Origin: Palsa-892 sp035556215
GTDB lineage: Bacteria; Pseudomonadota; Alphaproteobacteria; Rhizobiales; Xanthobacteraceae
DNA length: 64,000 nt
Assembly: GCA_035556215.1 (NCBI GenBank)
Contig: DATMFI010000041.1
Span: 6,026-70,025, forward strand
Direction of reading: 5' to 3'
Shown here piece after piece: positions 35,108 through 44,029 of the stretch (its first letter is position 1; each line of letters opens with the position of its first letter). The position numbers were made by a program, and so were the translations under genes. The notes under the pieces are model-generated. The model worked only from the letters and a program-made list of their open reading frames with translations, was not told where the DNA came from and did not search any database.

Positions 35108-36673
35108 TCAGGCGCTCTCCGCGAGCGAAGCGCGGCCGTATTGATATTCAGGCATTTCCGGCTGCGTCGTAGCCGTTTCACCGACCGGCGGCAGCGCCGT
35201 CATCACGCGCTCGGCCGGGAAGGTGACAAGCACTTCCGTGCCTTCGCGCAATTTGGAGCGCAGCGTGAAGCTGCCGCCGTGAAGATCGATCAGGCCCTTG
35301 ACGATCGGCAGGCCGAGGCCCGCGCCTTGCTCGGCGCTCTTCAACGCGTTCGAGCCCTGACCGAACGACGACAGGACGATGGAGATTTCTTCTTCGGGGA
35401 TGCCCGGGCCGGTGTCGCGCACCGAGAGATACTGTCCGCCCGAAGCCGTCCAGCCCGCCTTGATCCAGATCTCGCCGCCCTGCGGCGTGAACTTGATGGC
35501 GTTCGACAGAAGGTTGAGGCAAATCTGCCGCACCGCGCGCTCGTCCGCCCACAGCTTCGGCAAGCCGGGCTCGAACAGATCGTGGATGGTGATGCCGCGG
35601 CTGTTGGCGCGCATCTTCAGAAGATGATTGCACTCGCCGGCGGTGTTGACGAGGCTCAACGGCTCTTCGTTCAGCTCGTAGCGCCCGGCCTCGATGCGCG
35701 AGAGATCGAGAATCTCGTTGATGAGATTCAGGAGATGCTGGCCCGAGTCGTGAATGTCGCTCGCATATTCGCCATAGACCGGCACGGCATGGGCGCCGAG
35801 CAGCTGGTTCTTCATCACCTCGGAGAAGCCGAGAATGGCATTGAGCGGCGTGCGCAGCTCGTGGCTCATTTGCGCGAGGAAGCGCGACTTGGCGAGGTTC
35901 GCGGCCTCGGCGCGGCGCGCGACTTCATCAGATTTGGCCTTGGCCTGTTCCATCTCGCCGATCAGATCGTCGAGCTGGCTGCGCGCTTCCAGCGCCGAGA
36001 TCGCCGATAGATGCAGGCGGTTTGCGACCATGACGAAATAGGCTTCGGCCCCCGCCGTAAGGCCCGCGAGCACGAGGTCCTGCGGCTTGCCGCGGAAAAG
36101 ATATTGCATCACCACCATGCCCGCGACCGGCATCGTCGAGGCATAGACGGCGGGCGGCACGCTCGCGGCCAGCATCGAGAACACCGCGACCACGAGCAGC
36201 ATCGCGAACAGCGAGAAATCGCCCGCGCCTTGCGCGCCGACATCGACCAGCACGTTGATGTTCAGCACCCACGAGATGCCGAAGAGGAAATCGAGCAGAA
36301 TGAAGATGATACGGAAATGCCGCTGCGTCTCCATGTTCATCGGTGCCGCCATGAAGCGGCGGCAGGCGGCAAGGTTCAGTGCGTGGATGGTCAGCGCCAG
36401 AAACGTCCAGATCAGCGCCGAGTAGCCGCCGGTCCACAGGCTCGAGGCGAGGCCAACGAGCGATACCAGCAGGAAAAGGGCGAACGAGCTTGCCAGCCGA
36501 TGTTCGGCGTAAAGGCGCAGGAGTTCGTAGTCGTAGGCGGGCTTGATGCCGCTCGTCGACGTCAGCGCGTCGCGGGTCTCGCGCACGCTGCGGTTCAATT
36601 TCAACCGTTGTTCATGAGCGAGCCGCGCCGCTTCCGCCGCGCGTTCGTCGCCCCGGGCTGTCTGCCCAGTCAT
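35108..36673 (-). CDS. Multi-membrane-helix histidine kinase of the DivJ/PleC family
   Basis: 521 residues from the ATG at 36673. The N-terminal basic/charged segment is followed by about six hydrophobic helices (about residues 55-215) and a coiled coil. The kinase domain has His271 in Ser-His-Glu-Leu-Arg-Thr-Pro-Leu-Asn-Ala-Ile and the segment Asp-Ile-His-Asp-Ser-Gly-Gln-His-Leu-Leu-Asn-Leu-Ile-Asn-Glu-Ile-Leu-Asp. The HATPase boxes are intact (Gly-Ala-Gly-Leu-Gly-Leu-Pro). The membrane-embedded sensor and H-box context resemble DivJ-type kinases that act on DivK; this assignment is inference. It is divergent from the glutathione transferase gene. Confidence 0.72.
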   Translation of the reverse strand: MTGQTARGDERAAEAARLAHEQRLKLNRSVRETRDALTSTSGIKPAYDYELLRLYAEHRLASSFALFLLVSLVGLASSLWTGGYSALIWTFLALTIHALNLAACRRFMAAPMNMETQRHFRIIFILLDFLFGISWVLNINVLVDVGAQGAGDFSLFAMLLVVAVFSMLAASVPPAVYASTMPVAGMVVMQYLFRGKPQDLVLAGLTAGAEAYFVMVANRLHLSAISALEARSQLDDLIGEMEQAKAKSDEVARRAEAANLAKSRFLAQMSHELRTPLNAILGFSEVMKNQLLGAHAVPVYGEYASDIHDSGQHLLNLINEILDLSRIEAGRYELNEEPLSLVNTAGECNHLLKMRANSRGITIHDLFEPGLPKLWADERAVRQICLNLLSNAIKFTPQGGEIWIKAGWTASGGQYLSVRDTGPGIPEEEISIVLSSFGQGSNALKSAEQGAGLGLPIVKGLIDLHGGSFTLRSKLREGTEVLVTFPAERVMTALPPVGETATTQPEMPEYQYGRASLAESA

Positions 36674-36824
36674 GATGTCGGTCCGCCCATAGCAATAACT
36701 TGGCAACGATTGCCGCAGGGTGGTTAACAGTGGGCTCAGGAATATGGTTAATGAGATGTAAATCGGCGGATTTGCTGGATTTCGCGAAGGCGCAATCGAT
36801 TGCCGCGAAAAGAAGGAGAGTGCG

Positions 36825-37436
36825 ATGAAGCTTTATGACGGTGGCCGCGCGCCTAATCCGCGCCGCGTGCGGATTTTTCTCGCCGAGAAGGGCATCGACG
36901 TGCCGAAGGTGCCGGTTGATCTCGGCAAGATGGAGCAAAAGAGCGAAGCGCTCCGTGCGCTCAATCCGTTACAGCGTCTGCCGGTGCTCGTGCTCGACGA
37001 CGGCACGGCGCTCTCGGAGACCATCGCCATCTCGCGCTACTTCGAGGCGCTGCATCCCGAACCGAACCTGTTCGGCCGCGACCCGCTCGAAATCGCAAAG
37101 ATCGAAATGTGGAATCGCCGGCTGGAGCTAGCGCTTTATATCGCGGTGCAGGCGGTGTTCCGTCACGGCCATCCGGCGATGGCCGAATACGAAAAGCCGC
37201 AGATCGCGGCCTGGGCGGAAGCCAACAAGCCGCGCGTTTTCGAATTTCTGGAGATTTTCGATCGCGAGCTTGCGAGCCGCCGTTTCGCGGCGCTCGATCG
37301 CTATACTGTCGCCGACATCACCGGCCTCGTGACGATCGACCTGATGAAGCCGGCGAAGCTCGCGATCCCTGAGGGGCTCACCAACGTCAAACGCTGGTAT
37401 GAAGAAGTCTCGGCGCGGCCGAGCGCGAAGGCATAG
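36825..37436 (+). CDS. Glutathione S-transferase family protein
   Basis: 203 residues. A thioredoxin-like N-terminal domain (about 1-78) carries Pro-Asn-Pro-Arg-Arg-Val-Arg-Ile, Leu-Pro-Val-Leu with the cis-Pro, and Ser-Glu-Thr-Ile-Ala-Ile, the Glu-Ser/Thr glutathione-binding pair. The all-helical C-terminal domain (about 85-200) has Tyr-Thr-Val-Ala-Asp-Ile-Thr, the N-capping/hydrophobic staple motif. Cytoplasmic detoxification or isomerase role; substrate unknown. A GGAG site precedes the ATG. It ends just before a perfect palindrome at 37439-37476. Confidence 0.9.
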   Translation: MKLYDGGRAPNPRRVRIFLAEKGIDVPKVPVDLGKMEQKSEALRALNPLQRLPVLVLDDGTALSETIAISRYFEALHPEPNLFGRDPLEIAKIEMWNRRLELALYIAVQAVFRHGHPAMAEYEKPQIAAWAEANKPRVFEFLEIFDRELASRRFAALDRYTVADITGLVTIDLMKPAKLAIPEGLTNVKRWYEEVSARPSAKA

Positions 37437-37438
37437 TG

Positions 37439-37476
37439 TTCGTCATTCCGGGGCGCATGCGCCCCGGAATGACGAA
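37439..37476. repeat. Perfect 38-bp palindrome between convergent genes
   Basis: Two 19-base arms are exact reverse complements about the 37457/37458 centre, with no unpaired loop bases; the outer part begins TTCGTCATTCCGGGGCGC. It lies 3 bases after the glutathione-transferase stop and 8 bases before the convergent dehydrogenase stop. It resembles the CGTCAT-CCGG class of rhizobial intergenic palindromes also seen at 56302 and 63768. It could act as a bidirectional transcript end, though there is no T-run. Confidence 0.8.
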
Positions 37477-37484
37477 TATGGAAA

Positions 37485-38354
37485 TTAGCGGTTGAGCAGC
37501 GCGATAAGGCTCGACGTATCCCAGCGCTTGCCGCCCATCTTCTGCACTTCCGAATAGAACTGATCGACGAGCGCGGTAACGGGGAGATGCGCGCCGTTGC
37601 GGCGAGCTTCGGCAAGGCAAATGCCGAGGTCCTTGCGCATCCAGTCAACGGCAAAACCGTAATCGAACTTGCCGGCCGCCATCGTCTTGTAGCGGTTCTC
37701 CATCTGCCACGACTGGGCCGCGCCCTTCGAAATCGTCGCGATCAGCTTCTCGATGTCGAGGCCCGACCGCATCGCGAAGTGAATGCCTTCCGAAAGACCC
37801 TGCACGAGGCCGGCGATGCAGATCTGGTTGACCATCTTGGCGAGCTGGCCTGCGCCGGGCTTGCCCATCAGGTTGCAGGCGCGCGCGTAAGCCGCGATCA
37901 CTTTCTCGGCGCGCGCGAACACCGGCTCGTCGCCGCCGCACATCACCGTCAACACGCCGTTCTCGGCACCGGCCTGGCCGCCCGAAACCGGCGCGTCGAG
38001 GAAATCGAAACCCTTGGTCTTCGCCTCGGCGTAAAGCTCGCGGGCGATCTCGGCCGAGGCGGTGGTGTGATCGACCAGCACCGCACCCTTCTTCATGCCG
38101 TGGAAGGCGCCGTCCTTGCCGAGCATCACTTCCCGCAGGTCATTGTCGTTGCCGACGCAGGCCATGACGAAATCCTGGCCCTCGGCGGCTTCTTTCGGCG
38201 TCTTCGCGCTCTTGCCGCCATACTGCTTGACCCACTGCTCGGACTTGGCGGCGGTGCGGTTATAGACCGTGACCTCGTGGCCGCCCTTGTTCTTGAGATG
38301 CCCCGCCATCGGGTATCCCATCACGCCCAATCCCAGAAAGGCCACCTTCGCCAT
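37485..38354 (-). CDS. NAD(P)-dependent beta-hydroxyacid dehydrogenase (3-hydroxyisobutyrate dehydrogenase family)
   Basis: 289 residues. Rossmann motif Gly-Leu-Gly-Val-Met-Gly (residues 8-13) near the N-terminus, substrate motif Asp-Ala-Pro-Val-Ser-Gly-Gly (120-126), and catalytic Lys173 in Gly-Ala-Gly-Gln-Leu-Ala-Lys-Met-Val-Asn. The all-helical C-terminal domain is of usual length. Family members oxidise 3-hydroxyisobutyrate, glyoxylate/tartronate semialdehyde and similar acids; the sequence does not separate these. It is divergent from apbC. Confidence 0.9.
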   Translation of the reverse strand: MAKVAFLGLGVMGYPMAGHLKNKGGHEVTVYNRTAAKSEQWVKQYGGKSAKTPKEAAEGQDFVMACVGNDNDLREVMLGKDGAFHGMKKGAVLVDHTTASAEIARELYAEAKTKGFDFLDAPVSGGQAGAENGVLTVMCGGDEPVFARAEKVIAAYARACNLMGKPGAGQLAKMVNQICIAGLVQGLSEGIHFAMRSGLDIEKLIATISKGAAQSWQMENRYKTMAAGKFDYGFAVDWMRKDLGICLAEARRNGAHLPVTALVDQFYSEVQKMGGKRWDTSSLIALLNR

Positions 38355-38560
38355 GATCTCGTCTCCTTGAATGACAGTGCGCGGGACGGGCCCGCATTTC
38401 CCGCTGCATAGGCCACCCCGGGGCGGTTTTCGTCAACTGGCGGTGCAGCATGCCCGCGTGGCTCCACCCATCGGCGTTCTTGCTTTGACCGTGCGTCCGC
38501 TGCACAAATGATGTACGGAGATGTCCGTTTTATGGATGAGATGCTGCTGGAAAAAATGTC

Positions 38561-39694
38561 ATGGCGATTACGGTTGAGCAGGTTCAGGCGTGTTTGAAGA
38601 CGATCAAGGGGCCAGATGGTGCCGATCTGACGGCCTCGGGCCATCTCTCCGACATCGTCGTGACCGGCGACAAGGTGTTTTTCTCGCTGACGGTCGATGC
38701 CTCCGACGCGCCTGCCTGGGAAGCGGTGCGCAAATCCGCCGAGCAGGCGGTGAAGGCGCTGCCGGGCGTGGCTTCGGTGCTCGTCGCGCTCACCGCCGAG
38801 CGCAAGGGCGGTGCCGCGCCGCAGCCGCAGGCGCAAGGTCACGGCCATAGCCACGGCCATTCGCATGGCGGCCCGGCGCGGGCAGGCGGTCAGAACATTC
38901 CCGGCGTGCGCAACATCATTGCGGTGGCCTCGGGCAAGGGCGGTGTCGGCAAATCGACGACCGCGATCAATCTTGCGCTTGGCCTGCGCGACCTTGGCCT
39001 CAAGGTCGGCGTGCTCGATTCCGATATTTACGGCCCGTCGATCCCGCGGCTCCTCGCGATCAAGGACAAGCCCGAGCTGATCGGCGAGCGCCGCCTGAAG
39101 CCGATCGAGAAGTTCGGCCTCAAGGTGATGTCGATCGGCTTCCTCGTCGAGGAAGAGACGCCAATGATCTGGCGCGGCCCGATGGTGATGTCGGCCATCA
39201 CCCAGATGCTGCGCGAAGTGGAGTGGGGCGATCTCGACGTCATCGTCGTCGATATGCCTCCGGGCACGGGCGACGCGCAGCTTACGCTCGCGCAGCAAGT
39301 GCCGCTCGCGGGCGCCGTCATCGTTTCGACGCCGCAGGATCTCGCGCTGATCGACGCGCGCCGCGGCATTGCGATGTTCGGCCGCGTCAATGTGCCCGTC
39401 ATCGGCCTCGTCGAGAATATGAGCTATTTCCTCTGCCCCAAATGCGGCGAGCGCACCGAGATTTTCAGCCACGGCGGCACCAAGGCCGAAGCCACGCGCC
39501 GTAATGTGCCGTTCCTCGGCGAAGTGCCGTTAGAGCCCGCGATCCGCGAAACATCCGACGCCGGCTTGCCGATTGTCGCGACGCAGCCCGATAGCCCGTT
39601 CAGCAAGATCTACCGCGACATCGCCGCGAAGGTGCGCGACGCGCTCGGCGCCGCCGCGCCGCGCCAGGGCCCGCGCATCGTCATCGAGAAATAA
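38561..39694 (+). CDS. apbC: Mrp/ApbC-family iron-sulfur cluster carrier ATPase
   Basis: 377 residues. An N-terminal MIP18/DUF59-like domain (about 1-80) is joined by a His-rich linker (His-Gly-His-Ser-His-Gly-His-Ser-His, about 94-102) to the ATPase domain, whose deviant P-loop is Gly-Lys-Gly-Gly-Val-Gly-Lys-Ser (125-132). The cluster-binding Cys-Pro-Lys-Cys pair lies near residues 291-294 after Met-Ser-Tyr-Phe-Leu. It transfers Fe-S clusters to target proteins as a cytosolic dimer. It stands 34 bases upstream of the TRAP binding-protein gene. Confidence 0.93.
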   Translation: MAITVEQVQACLKTIKGPDGADLTASGHLSDIVVTGDKVFFSLTVDASDAPAWEAVRKSAEQAVKALPGVASVLVALTAERKGGAAPQPQAQGHGHSHGHSHGGPARAGGQNIPGVRNIIAVASGKGGVGKSTTAINLALGLRDLGLKVGVLDSDIYGPSIPRLLAIKDKPELIGERRLKPIEKFGLKVMSIGFLVEEETPMIWRGPMVMSAITQMLREVEWGDLDVIVVDMPPGTGDAQLTLAQQVPLAGAVIVSTPQDLALIDARRGIAMFGRVNVPVIGLVENMSYFLCPKCGERTEIFSHGGTKAEATRRNVPFLGEVPLEPAIRETSDAGLPIVATQPDSPFSKIYRDIAAKVRDALGAAAPRQGPRIVIEK

Positions 39695-39728
39695 TCTTCA
39701 CGAAAAACGCAAGCGAGGGGAATGCGAC

Positions 39729-40835
39729 ATGAAACAGGAAACCAAAAAGATCGCCCGCCGCCGCTTTCTTGCCGCAACGGGCGGAGTTGCGGCGAGTGCG
39801 ATCGCGGCACCGGCCATCGCCCAGTCGATGCCGGCGTTGAAATGGCGGCTGACATCGAGCTTCCCCAAATCGCTCGAGACGATTTATGGCGCGACCGAGG
39901 CTTTCGCCAAGGCGGTCGCCGAAGCCACCGACAACAAATTCCAGATTCAGGTCTTCGCGCCGAACGAGATCGTTCCGGGCCTGCAGGCCTTCGATGCCGT
40001 CAGTGACGGCCGGGTCGAGATGGCGCAGACGGCGTCCTATTACTACTTCGGCAAGGATCCGGCTTTCGCATTTGGCACGGCGGTGCCGTTCGGCATGAAC
40101 AGCCGGATGCAGAACTCGTGGATGTATTTCGGCGGCGGCATCGAGCTCTTCAACGAGTTCTACAAGACCTACAATGTCTACGGGTTGCCGGCGGGCAACA
40201 CCGGCGGCCAGATGGGCGGCTGGTTCCGCAAGGAAGTCAAAACCGTCGCCGACCTCAAGGGCCTGAAGATGCGCGTCGCCGGCATTGCCGGTGTCGTGCT
40301 CGCCAAGCTCGGCGTCGTGCCGCAGCAGCTCGCGGGCGGCGAGGTGTATCCGGCGCTCGAACGCGGCACGCTCGATGCCTGCGAATGGGTCGGCCCCTAC
40401 GACGACGAAAAGCTCGGCTTCGTGAAGGTCGCGCCCTATTACTATTATCCCGGCTGGTGGGAAGGCGGCGCCATGCTCCATCACTTCATCAATCTCAAGA
40501 AGTGGGAGGAGCTGCCGCGCGCTTATCAATCGATCGTGCGGACGGCTTCCGAGATGGCGAATGTCTGGATGCAGGCGAAGTACGATTTCGAAAATCCACC
40601 CGCGCTGCGCCGCCTGATCGCGGCCGGCGCCAAGCTCCAGCCGTTCTCGCAAGAAATTCTCGAGGCGAGCCACAAGGCGGCGGACGAAGTCTATGCCGAG
40701 TTCAAGGCGAAGAACGCCAACTTCAAGAAAATTTATGAAGCGATGATGGCCTACCGTAACGACCAGTATTTCTGGTGGCGGATCGGCGAATATCCCTTCG
40801 ATAATTTCCAGATCCGCTACGGCGCACGTAACTGA
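39729..40835 (+). CDS. TRAP-transporter substrate-binding protein (TakP-like)
   Basis: 368 residues from ATG 39729, preceded by a GAGGGG site. The N-terminus is a Tat signal: Ala-Arg-Arg-Arg-Phe-Leu-Ala-Ala, a hydrophobic stretch, then Ala-Ile-Ala-Gln. The mature protein has the DctP fold, with Gly-Gln-Met-Gly-Gly-Trp-Phe-Arg and Glu-Trp-Val-Gly-Pro-Tyr-Asp-Asp, features of the TakP/2-oxo-monocarboxylate branch. It probably binds pyruvate, lactate or another small oxoacid for the DctQ/DctM permease encoded on the opposite strand just downstream. It ends at a bidirectional terminator. Confidence 0.9.
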   Translation: MKQETKKIARRRFLAATGGVAASAIAAPAIAQSMPALKWRLTSSFPKSLETIYGATEAFAKAVAEATDNKFQIQVFAPNEIVPGLQAFDAVSDGRVEMAQTASYYYFGKDPAFAFGTAVPFGMNSRMQNSWMYFGGGIELFNEFYKTYNVYGLPAGNTGGQMGGWFRKEVKTVADLKGLKMRVAGIAGVVLAKLGVVPQQLAGGEVYPALERGTLDACEWVGPYDDEKLGFVKVAPYYYYPGWWEGGAMLHHFINLKKWEELPRAYQSIVRTASEMANVWMQAKYDFENPPALRRLIAAGAKLQPFSQEILEASHKAADEVYAEFKAKNANFKKIYEAMMAYRNDQYFWWRIGEYPFDNFQIRYGARN

Positions 40836-40850
40836 TCGGGCGCTCGCGTA

Positions 40851-40880
40851 AAAAAAGCCCGGCGCAGGCCGGGCTTTTTT
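40851..40880. terminator. Bidirectional rho-independent terminator
   Basis: A perfect 12-bp stem (40851-40862 with 40869-40880; arms AAAAAAGCCCGG and its complement) has a 6-base loop and a T-run on both strands. It lies between the convergent TRAP binding-protein and large-permease genes and serves both. Confidence 0.93.
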
Positions 40881-40888
40881 GTGCCTCG

Positions 40889-42298
40889 TTATTTAGGCGG
40901 CGGCAGGTCGGGCGGCAGATCGGGCAGCGGAATTTCGATATTGGTCTTGCCCGCGCCGGCCTTCGGCGTCTTGTCGATCCAGTAGGTCACCGAGCGCGGC
41001 CACAGGATGACGATGACGACGAGAACGATCTGCAGCATCACCCAGGGGATCGCGCCCCAATAGATGTCGGCGGTCTTGATCGATCGCGGCGCGATGCCGC
41101 GCAAATAAAACAGCGCGAAACCGAACGGCGGATGCATGAAGCTGGTCTGGATGTTGGCGCAAATCAGCACGCCGAACCAGATGAGGTCGATGCCGAGCTT
41201 GCTGGCGGCCGGCGCCAGCAGCGGAATGATGATGAAGGCGATCTCGAAGAAGTCGAGGAAGAAGGCGACGAAAAAGATGAAGACATTGGCGAAGATCAAA
41301 AAGCCGATCTGCCCGCCCGGCAGCGTCGTCAGAAAATCCTCGATCCAGATCTTGCCGCCGACGCCCTGGAAGACGAGGCTGAAGACGCGCGCGCCGATCA
41401 GAATATAAGTCACCATCGCGGTGATGCGCATAGTGGTTGCCATGCCCTGATAGAGCAGCGGCCGGGTCAGCGTGCCGTAGAACATCGCCAGCAGGATCGC
41501 GCCGATCGCGCCCATCGCGCCCGCTTCGGTCGGCGTCGCAAGACCGAGAAAGATCGTGCCGAGCACGAGGAAGATCAGGCCGAGCGAGGGGACGATGCCG
41601 CGCAGCGCCTTCCTGAACAGCGCCCAGCCTTGCAGCGTGCGCGCTTCCTTCGGCAACGCCGGTACCTGACCGGGGAAGAACACGCTGAGGAAGGCGACCC
41701 ACAGGCAGAACAGCACGATCTGGATGATGCTCGGGCCGATCGCGCCGGCATACATGTCGCCGACCGAGCGGCCGAGCTGATCGGCCAGCACGATCAGAAC
41801 GAGCGACGGCGGGATGAGCTGCGTGATGGTGCCGGAGGCGGCGATGACGCCCATGGTGTGCCGCGTCGAGTAGCCGTGCTTCAGCATCGGCGTCATCGAA
41901 ATGACGCCCATCGCGATCACGGACGCCGCGACCGTGCCGGTGATGGCGCCGAGCACCGCGCCGACGAAAATCACCGCGTAAGAGAGGCCGCCTCGCACCG
42001 GTCCGAACAGCTGGCCGATCGAGTCGAGCAGATCCTCCGCAAGACCGCAGCGCTCCAGAATCGCGCCCATGAAGGTGAAGAACGGGATCGCGAGCAGAAG
42101 ATCGTTCGAGATGATGCCGTAGAGCTGATAGGTGAGGTTGCCGAGAAATTCGGGCCGGATCAGCCCGAGCTCGATGCCGAGGAAGCCGAAGAACAAACCG
42201 GTCGCCGCCAGCGAAAACGCCGCCGGATAGCCGACCAGCATGAAGAACACCATGCCGCCGAACATCAGGGCGGGCATATTTTCCCGAATGAAGTTCAT
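40889..42298 (-). CDS. dctM: TRAP-transporter large permease subunit (DctM)
   Basis: 469 residues with about a dozen hydrophobic helices. Conserved DctM features include Ile-Pro-Phe-Phe-Thr-Phe-Met-Gly, Gly-Thr-Val-Ala-Ala-Ser-Val-Ile, Pro-Pro-Ser-Leu and Ala-Thr-Pro-Thr-Glu-Ala-Gly-Ala. It forms the sodium- or proton-coupled translocation path. It follows dctQ with a 4-base overlap. The C-terminus has a Pro-rich cytoplasmic tail (Pro-Leu-Pro-Asp-Leu-Pro-Pro). The matching binding protein is on the opposite strand. Confidence 0.93.
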   Translation of the reverse strand: MNFIRENMPALMFGGMVFFMLVGYPAAFSLAATGLFFGFLGIELGLIRPEFLGNLTYQLYGIISNDLLLAIPFFTFMGAILERCGLAEDLLDSIGQLFGPVRGGLSYAVIFVGAVLGAITGTVAASVIAMGVISMTPMLKHGYSTRHTMGVIAASGTITQLIPPSLVLIVLADQLGRSVGDMYAGAIGPSIIQIVLFCLWVAFLSVFFPGQVPALPKEARTLQGWALFRKALRGIVPSLGLIFLVLGTIFLGLATPTEAGAMGAIGAILLAMFYGTLTRPLLYQGMATTMRITAMVTYILIGARVFSLVFQGVGGKIWIEDFLTTLPGGQIGFLIFANVFIFFVAFFLDFFEIAFIIIPLLAPAASKLGIDLIWFGVLICANIQTSFMHPPFGFALFYLRGIAPRSIKTADIYWGAIPWVMLQIVLVVIVILWPRSVTYWIDKTPKAGAGKTNIEIPLPDLPPDLPPPK

Positions 42299-42834
42299 TG
42301 CAGCGGCTTCTCGTATTTGAAGTCGGCGTCAATGACGTGCTCGAGCGCCGCGACGCGCTTGATGATTTCGGACAGGCCCTGAAAGATCATCAGCGTGAAG
42401 CCGGCCGGAAGCAGCAGTTTCGCCGGCCAGGTCAGCAGGCCGCCGGCATTCTGCGAGTGTTCCTGGATGCGCCACGATTCGAGGAACCACGGCCAGGTGA
42501 ACCAGACCAGGATCGCGCAGATCGGCAGCAGGAAGAAAATGCCGCCGATGATATCGATCCAGATGCGGGTCTTTTCCGAAACCATGCCGTAAAAGAGATC
42601 GACGCGAACATGCTCGTTCATCTTCAGCGTGTACGGCGCGCCGAGCAGCACCATGACGGCGAACAGGTACCACTGGATTTCCAGCCAGCCGTTCGAGCTT
42701 GCGTTAAAGAGATAGCGAACCGAGGCGTTGCCCGCGCTGATGATGCAGCAGATGAGCACCGCCCAGTTGGCCACAACCGCGAATTGGGAATTGATCCAAT
42801 CGACGGCGGCGCTGAACCTCAGCAAACCCTTCAA
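42295..42834 (-). CDS. dctQ: TRAP-transporter small permease subunit (DctQ)
   Basis: 179 residues with four hydrophobic helices and the DctQ-type Glu-Ile-Gln-Trp-Tyr-Leu-Phe-Ala segment between helices 1 and 2, followed by Asn-Glu-His-Val-Arg-Val-Asp. It partners DctM; the two genes overlap by 4 bases. Upstream (42835-42988) is a 154-base gap before the moaA stop, holding nothing I recognise. Confidence 0.9.
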   Translation of the reverse strand: MKGLLRFSAAVDWINSQFAVVANWAVLICCIISAGNASVRYLFNASSNGWLEIQWYLFAVMVLLGAPYTLKMNEHVRVDLFYGMVSEKTRIWIDIIGGIFFLLPICAILVWFTWPWFLESWRIQEHSQNAGGLLTWPAKLLLPAGFTLMIFQGLSEIIKRVAALEHVIDADFKYEKPLQ

Positions 42835-42988
42835 ATGTTCCCCCGGTCGTGAACGCCGCGAGCACCCCCGCGCTCGCCGGCAGCACTGTCCTTATGGGTT
42901 TATCTCATAACTTTCGGCGCTCGCGCCATAGGGCAAACGGCCGCCCGCGCGCGGATATGCAATACGCCGCGAAGCTGCGCCGGCCGGT

Positions 42989-44029
42989 TCAGCCGCCGGT
43001 CGTGCTCATGTGGCGCGAGACGGCGGGCTGCTTGGTGCGCCGGTCGATGATGAAGTCGTGGCCCTTCGGCTTGCGGGCGATCGCTTCGTCGATCGCGATC
43101 TGCAGCGCCTCGTCGCCTTCGGAGTTGCGGAGCGGCGTGCGCAGATCGGCCGAGTCTTCCTGGCCGAGGCACATATAAAGCGTGCCCGTGCAGGTGAGGC
43201 GGACGCGGTTGCAGCCTTCGCAGAAATTATGCGTGAGCGGCGTGATGAAGCCGAGACGCCCGCCGGTTTCCTCGACGCGCATATAGCGCGCCGGGCCGCC
43301 GGTGCGATAGTCGATGTCGGTGAGGGTGTAGCGCGTCGCAAGCCGCGTGCGCACGAGCGAGAGCGGCAAATACTGATCGACACGCTCCGAGCCGACTTCG
43401 CCGAGCGGCATCACTTCGATCAGCGACAAATCCATGCCGCGGCCATGCGCCCATTCCATCAGCGCCGGAATTTCGTCTTCGTTGACGCCCTTGAGCGCGA
43501 CGGCGTTGAGTTTGACGGCGAGGCCCGCCTTCTGCGCGGCGTCGATGCCGGCCATCACCTTGCCGAAGTCGCCCCAGCGGGTGATCTCGTGGAATTTCTT
43601 TTCGTCGAGCGTGTCGAGCGAGATGTTGATGCGCTTGACGCCGCAATCGGCAAGCTCCTGCGCGTAGCGCGAAAGCTGGGAGCTGTTGGTGGTCAGCGTC
43701 AGTTCGTCGAGCGCGCCGCTCTTCAGGTGCCGCGACAGCGAGCGGATCAGCAGCATGATATCGCGGCGCACGAGCGGCTCGCCGCCGGTGAGCCGCAGCT
43801 TCCTCACGCCGCGCGCGACGAAGGCCGAGCACAGCCGGTCAAGCTCTTCGAGCGAGAGGAGATCGCGCTTGGGCAGAAAGGTCATGTTTTCCGACATGCA
43901 ATAGACGCAGCGGAAATCGCAGCGATCGGTGACGGAAACGCGCAAATAGGTGATGGCGCGCCCGAAGCGGTCGACCAGCTCGCCCCCGGCCAACATATTT
44001 GGCCGGTTCAACGCAATATCAGACCTCAT
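42989..44029 (-). CDS. moaA: GTP 3',8-cyclase MoaA (molybdenum cofactor biosynthesis)
   Basis: 346 residues. A radical-SAM Cys-x3-Cys-x2-Cys motif (Cys-Asp-Phe-Arg-Cys-Val-Tyr-Cys) and the second C-terminal cluster ligands (Cys-Glu-Gly-Cys-Asn and Cys further on in Leu-Thr-Cys-Thr-Gly) are present. With MoaC it makes cyclic pyranopterin phosphate from GTP. A perfect AGGAGGT ribosome site lies at 44033-44039 on the minus strand, only 3 bases from the ATG, which is unusually tight. The C-terminus ends Ser-Thr-Thr-Gly-Gly, near the double-Gly end needed by the family. It is divergent from the DUF971 gene. Confidence 0.95.
   Translation of the reverse strand: MRSDIALNRPNMLAGGELVDRFGRAITYLRVSVTDRCDFRCVYCMSENMTFLPKRDLLSLEELDRLCSAFVARGVRKLRLTGGEPLVRRDIMLLIRSLSRHLKSGALDELTLTTNSSQLSRYAQELADCGVKRINISLDTLDEKKFHEITRWGDFGKVMAGIDAAQKAGLAVKLNAVALKGVNEDEIPALMEWAHGRGMDLSLIEVMPLGEVGSERVDQYLPLSLVRTRLATRYTLTDIDYRTGGPARYMRVEETGGRLGFITPLTHNFCEGCNRVRLTCTGTLYMCLGQEDSADLRTPLRNSEGDEALQIAIDEAIARKPKGHDFIIDRRTKQPAVSRHMSTTGG

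Noticed and set aside
41132..42382. 416-codon + strand frame opposite dctM
   Set aside because: Product is almost entirely charged low-complexity sequence, as expected from the complement of a hydrophobic permease.
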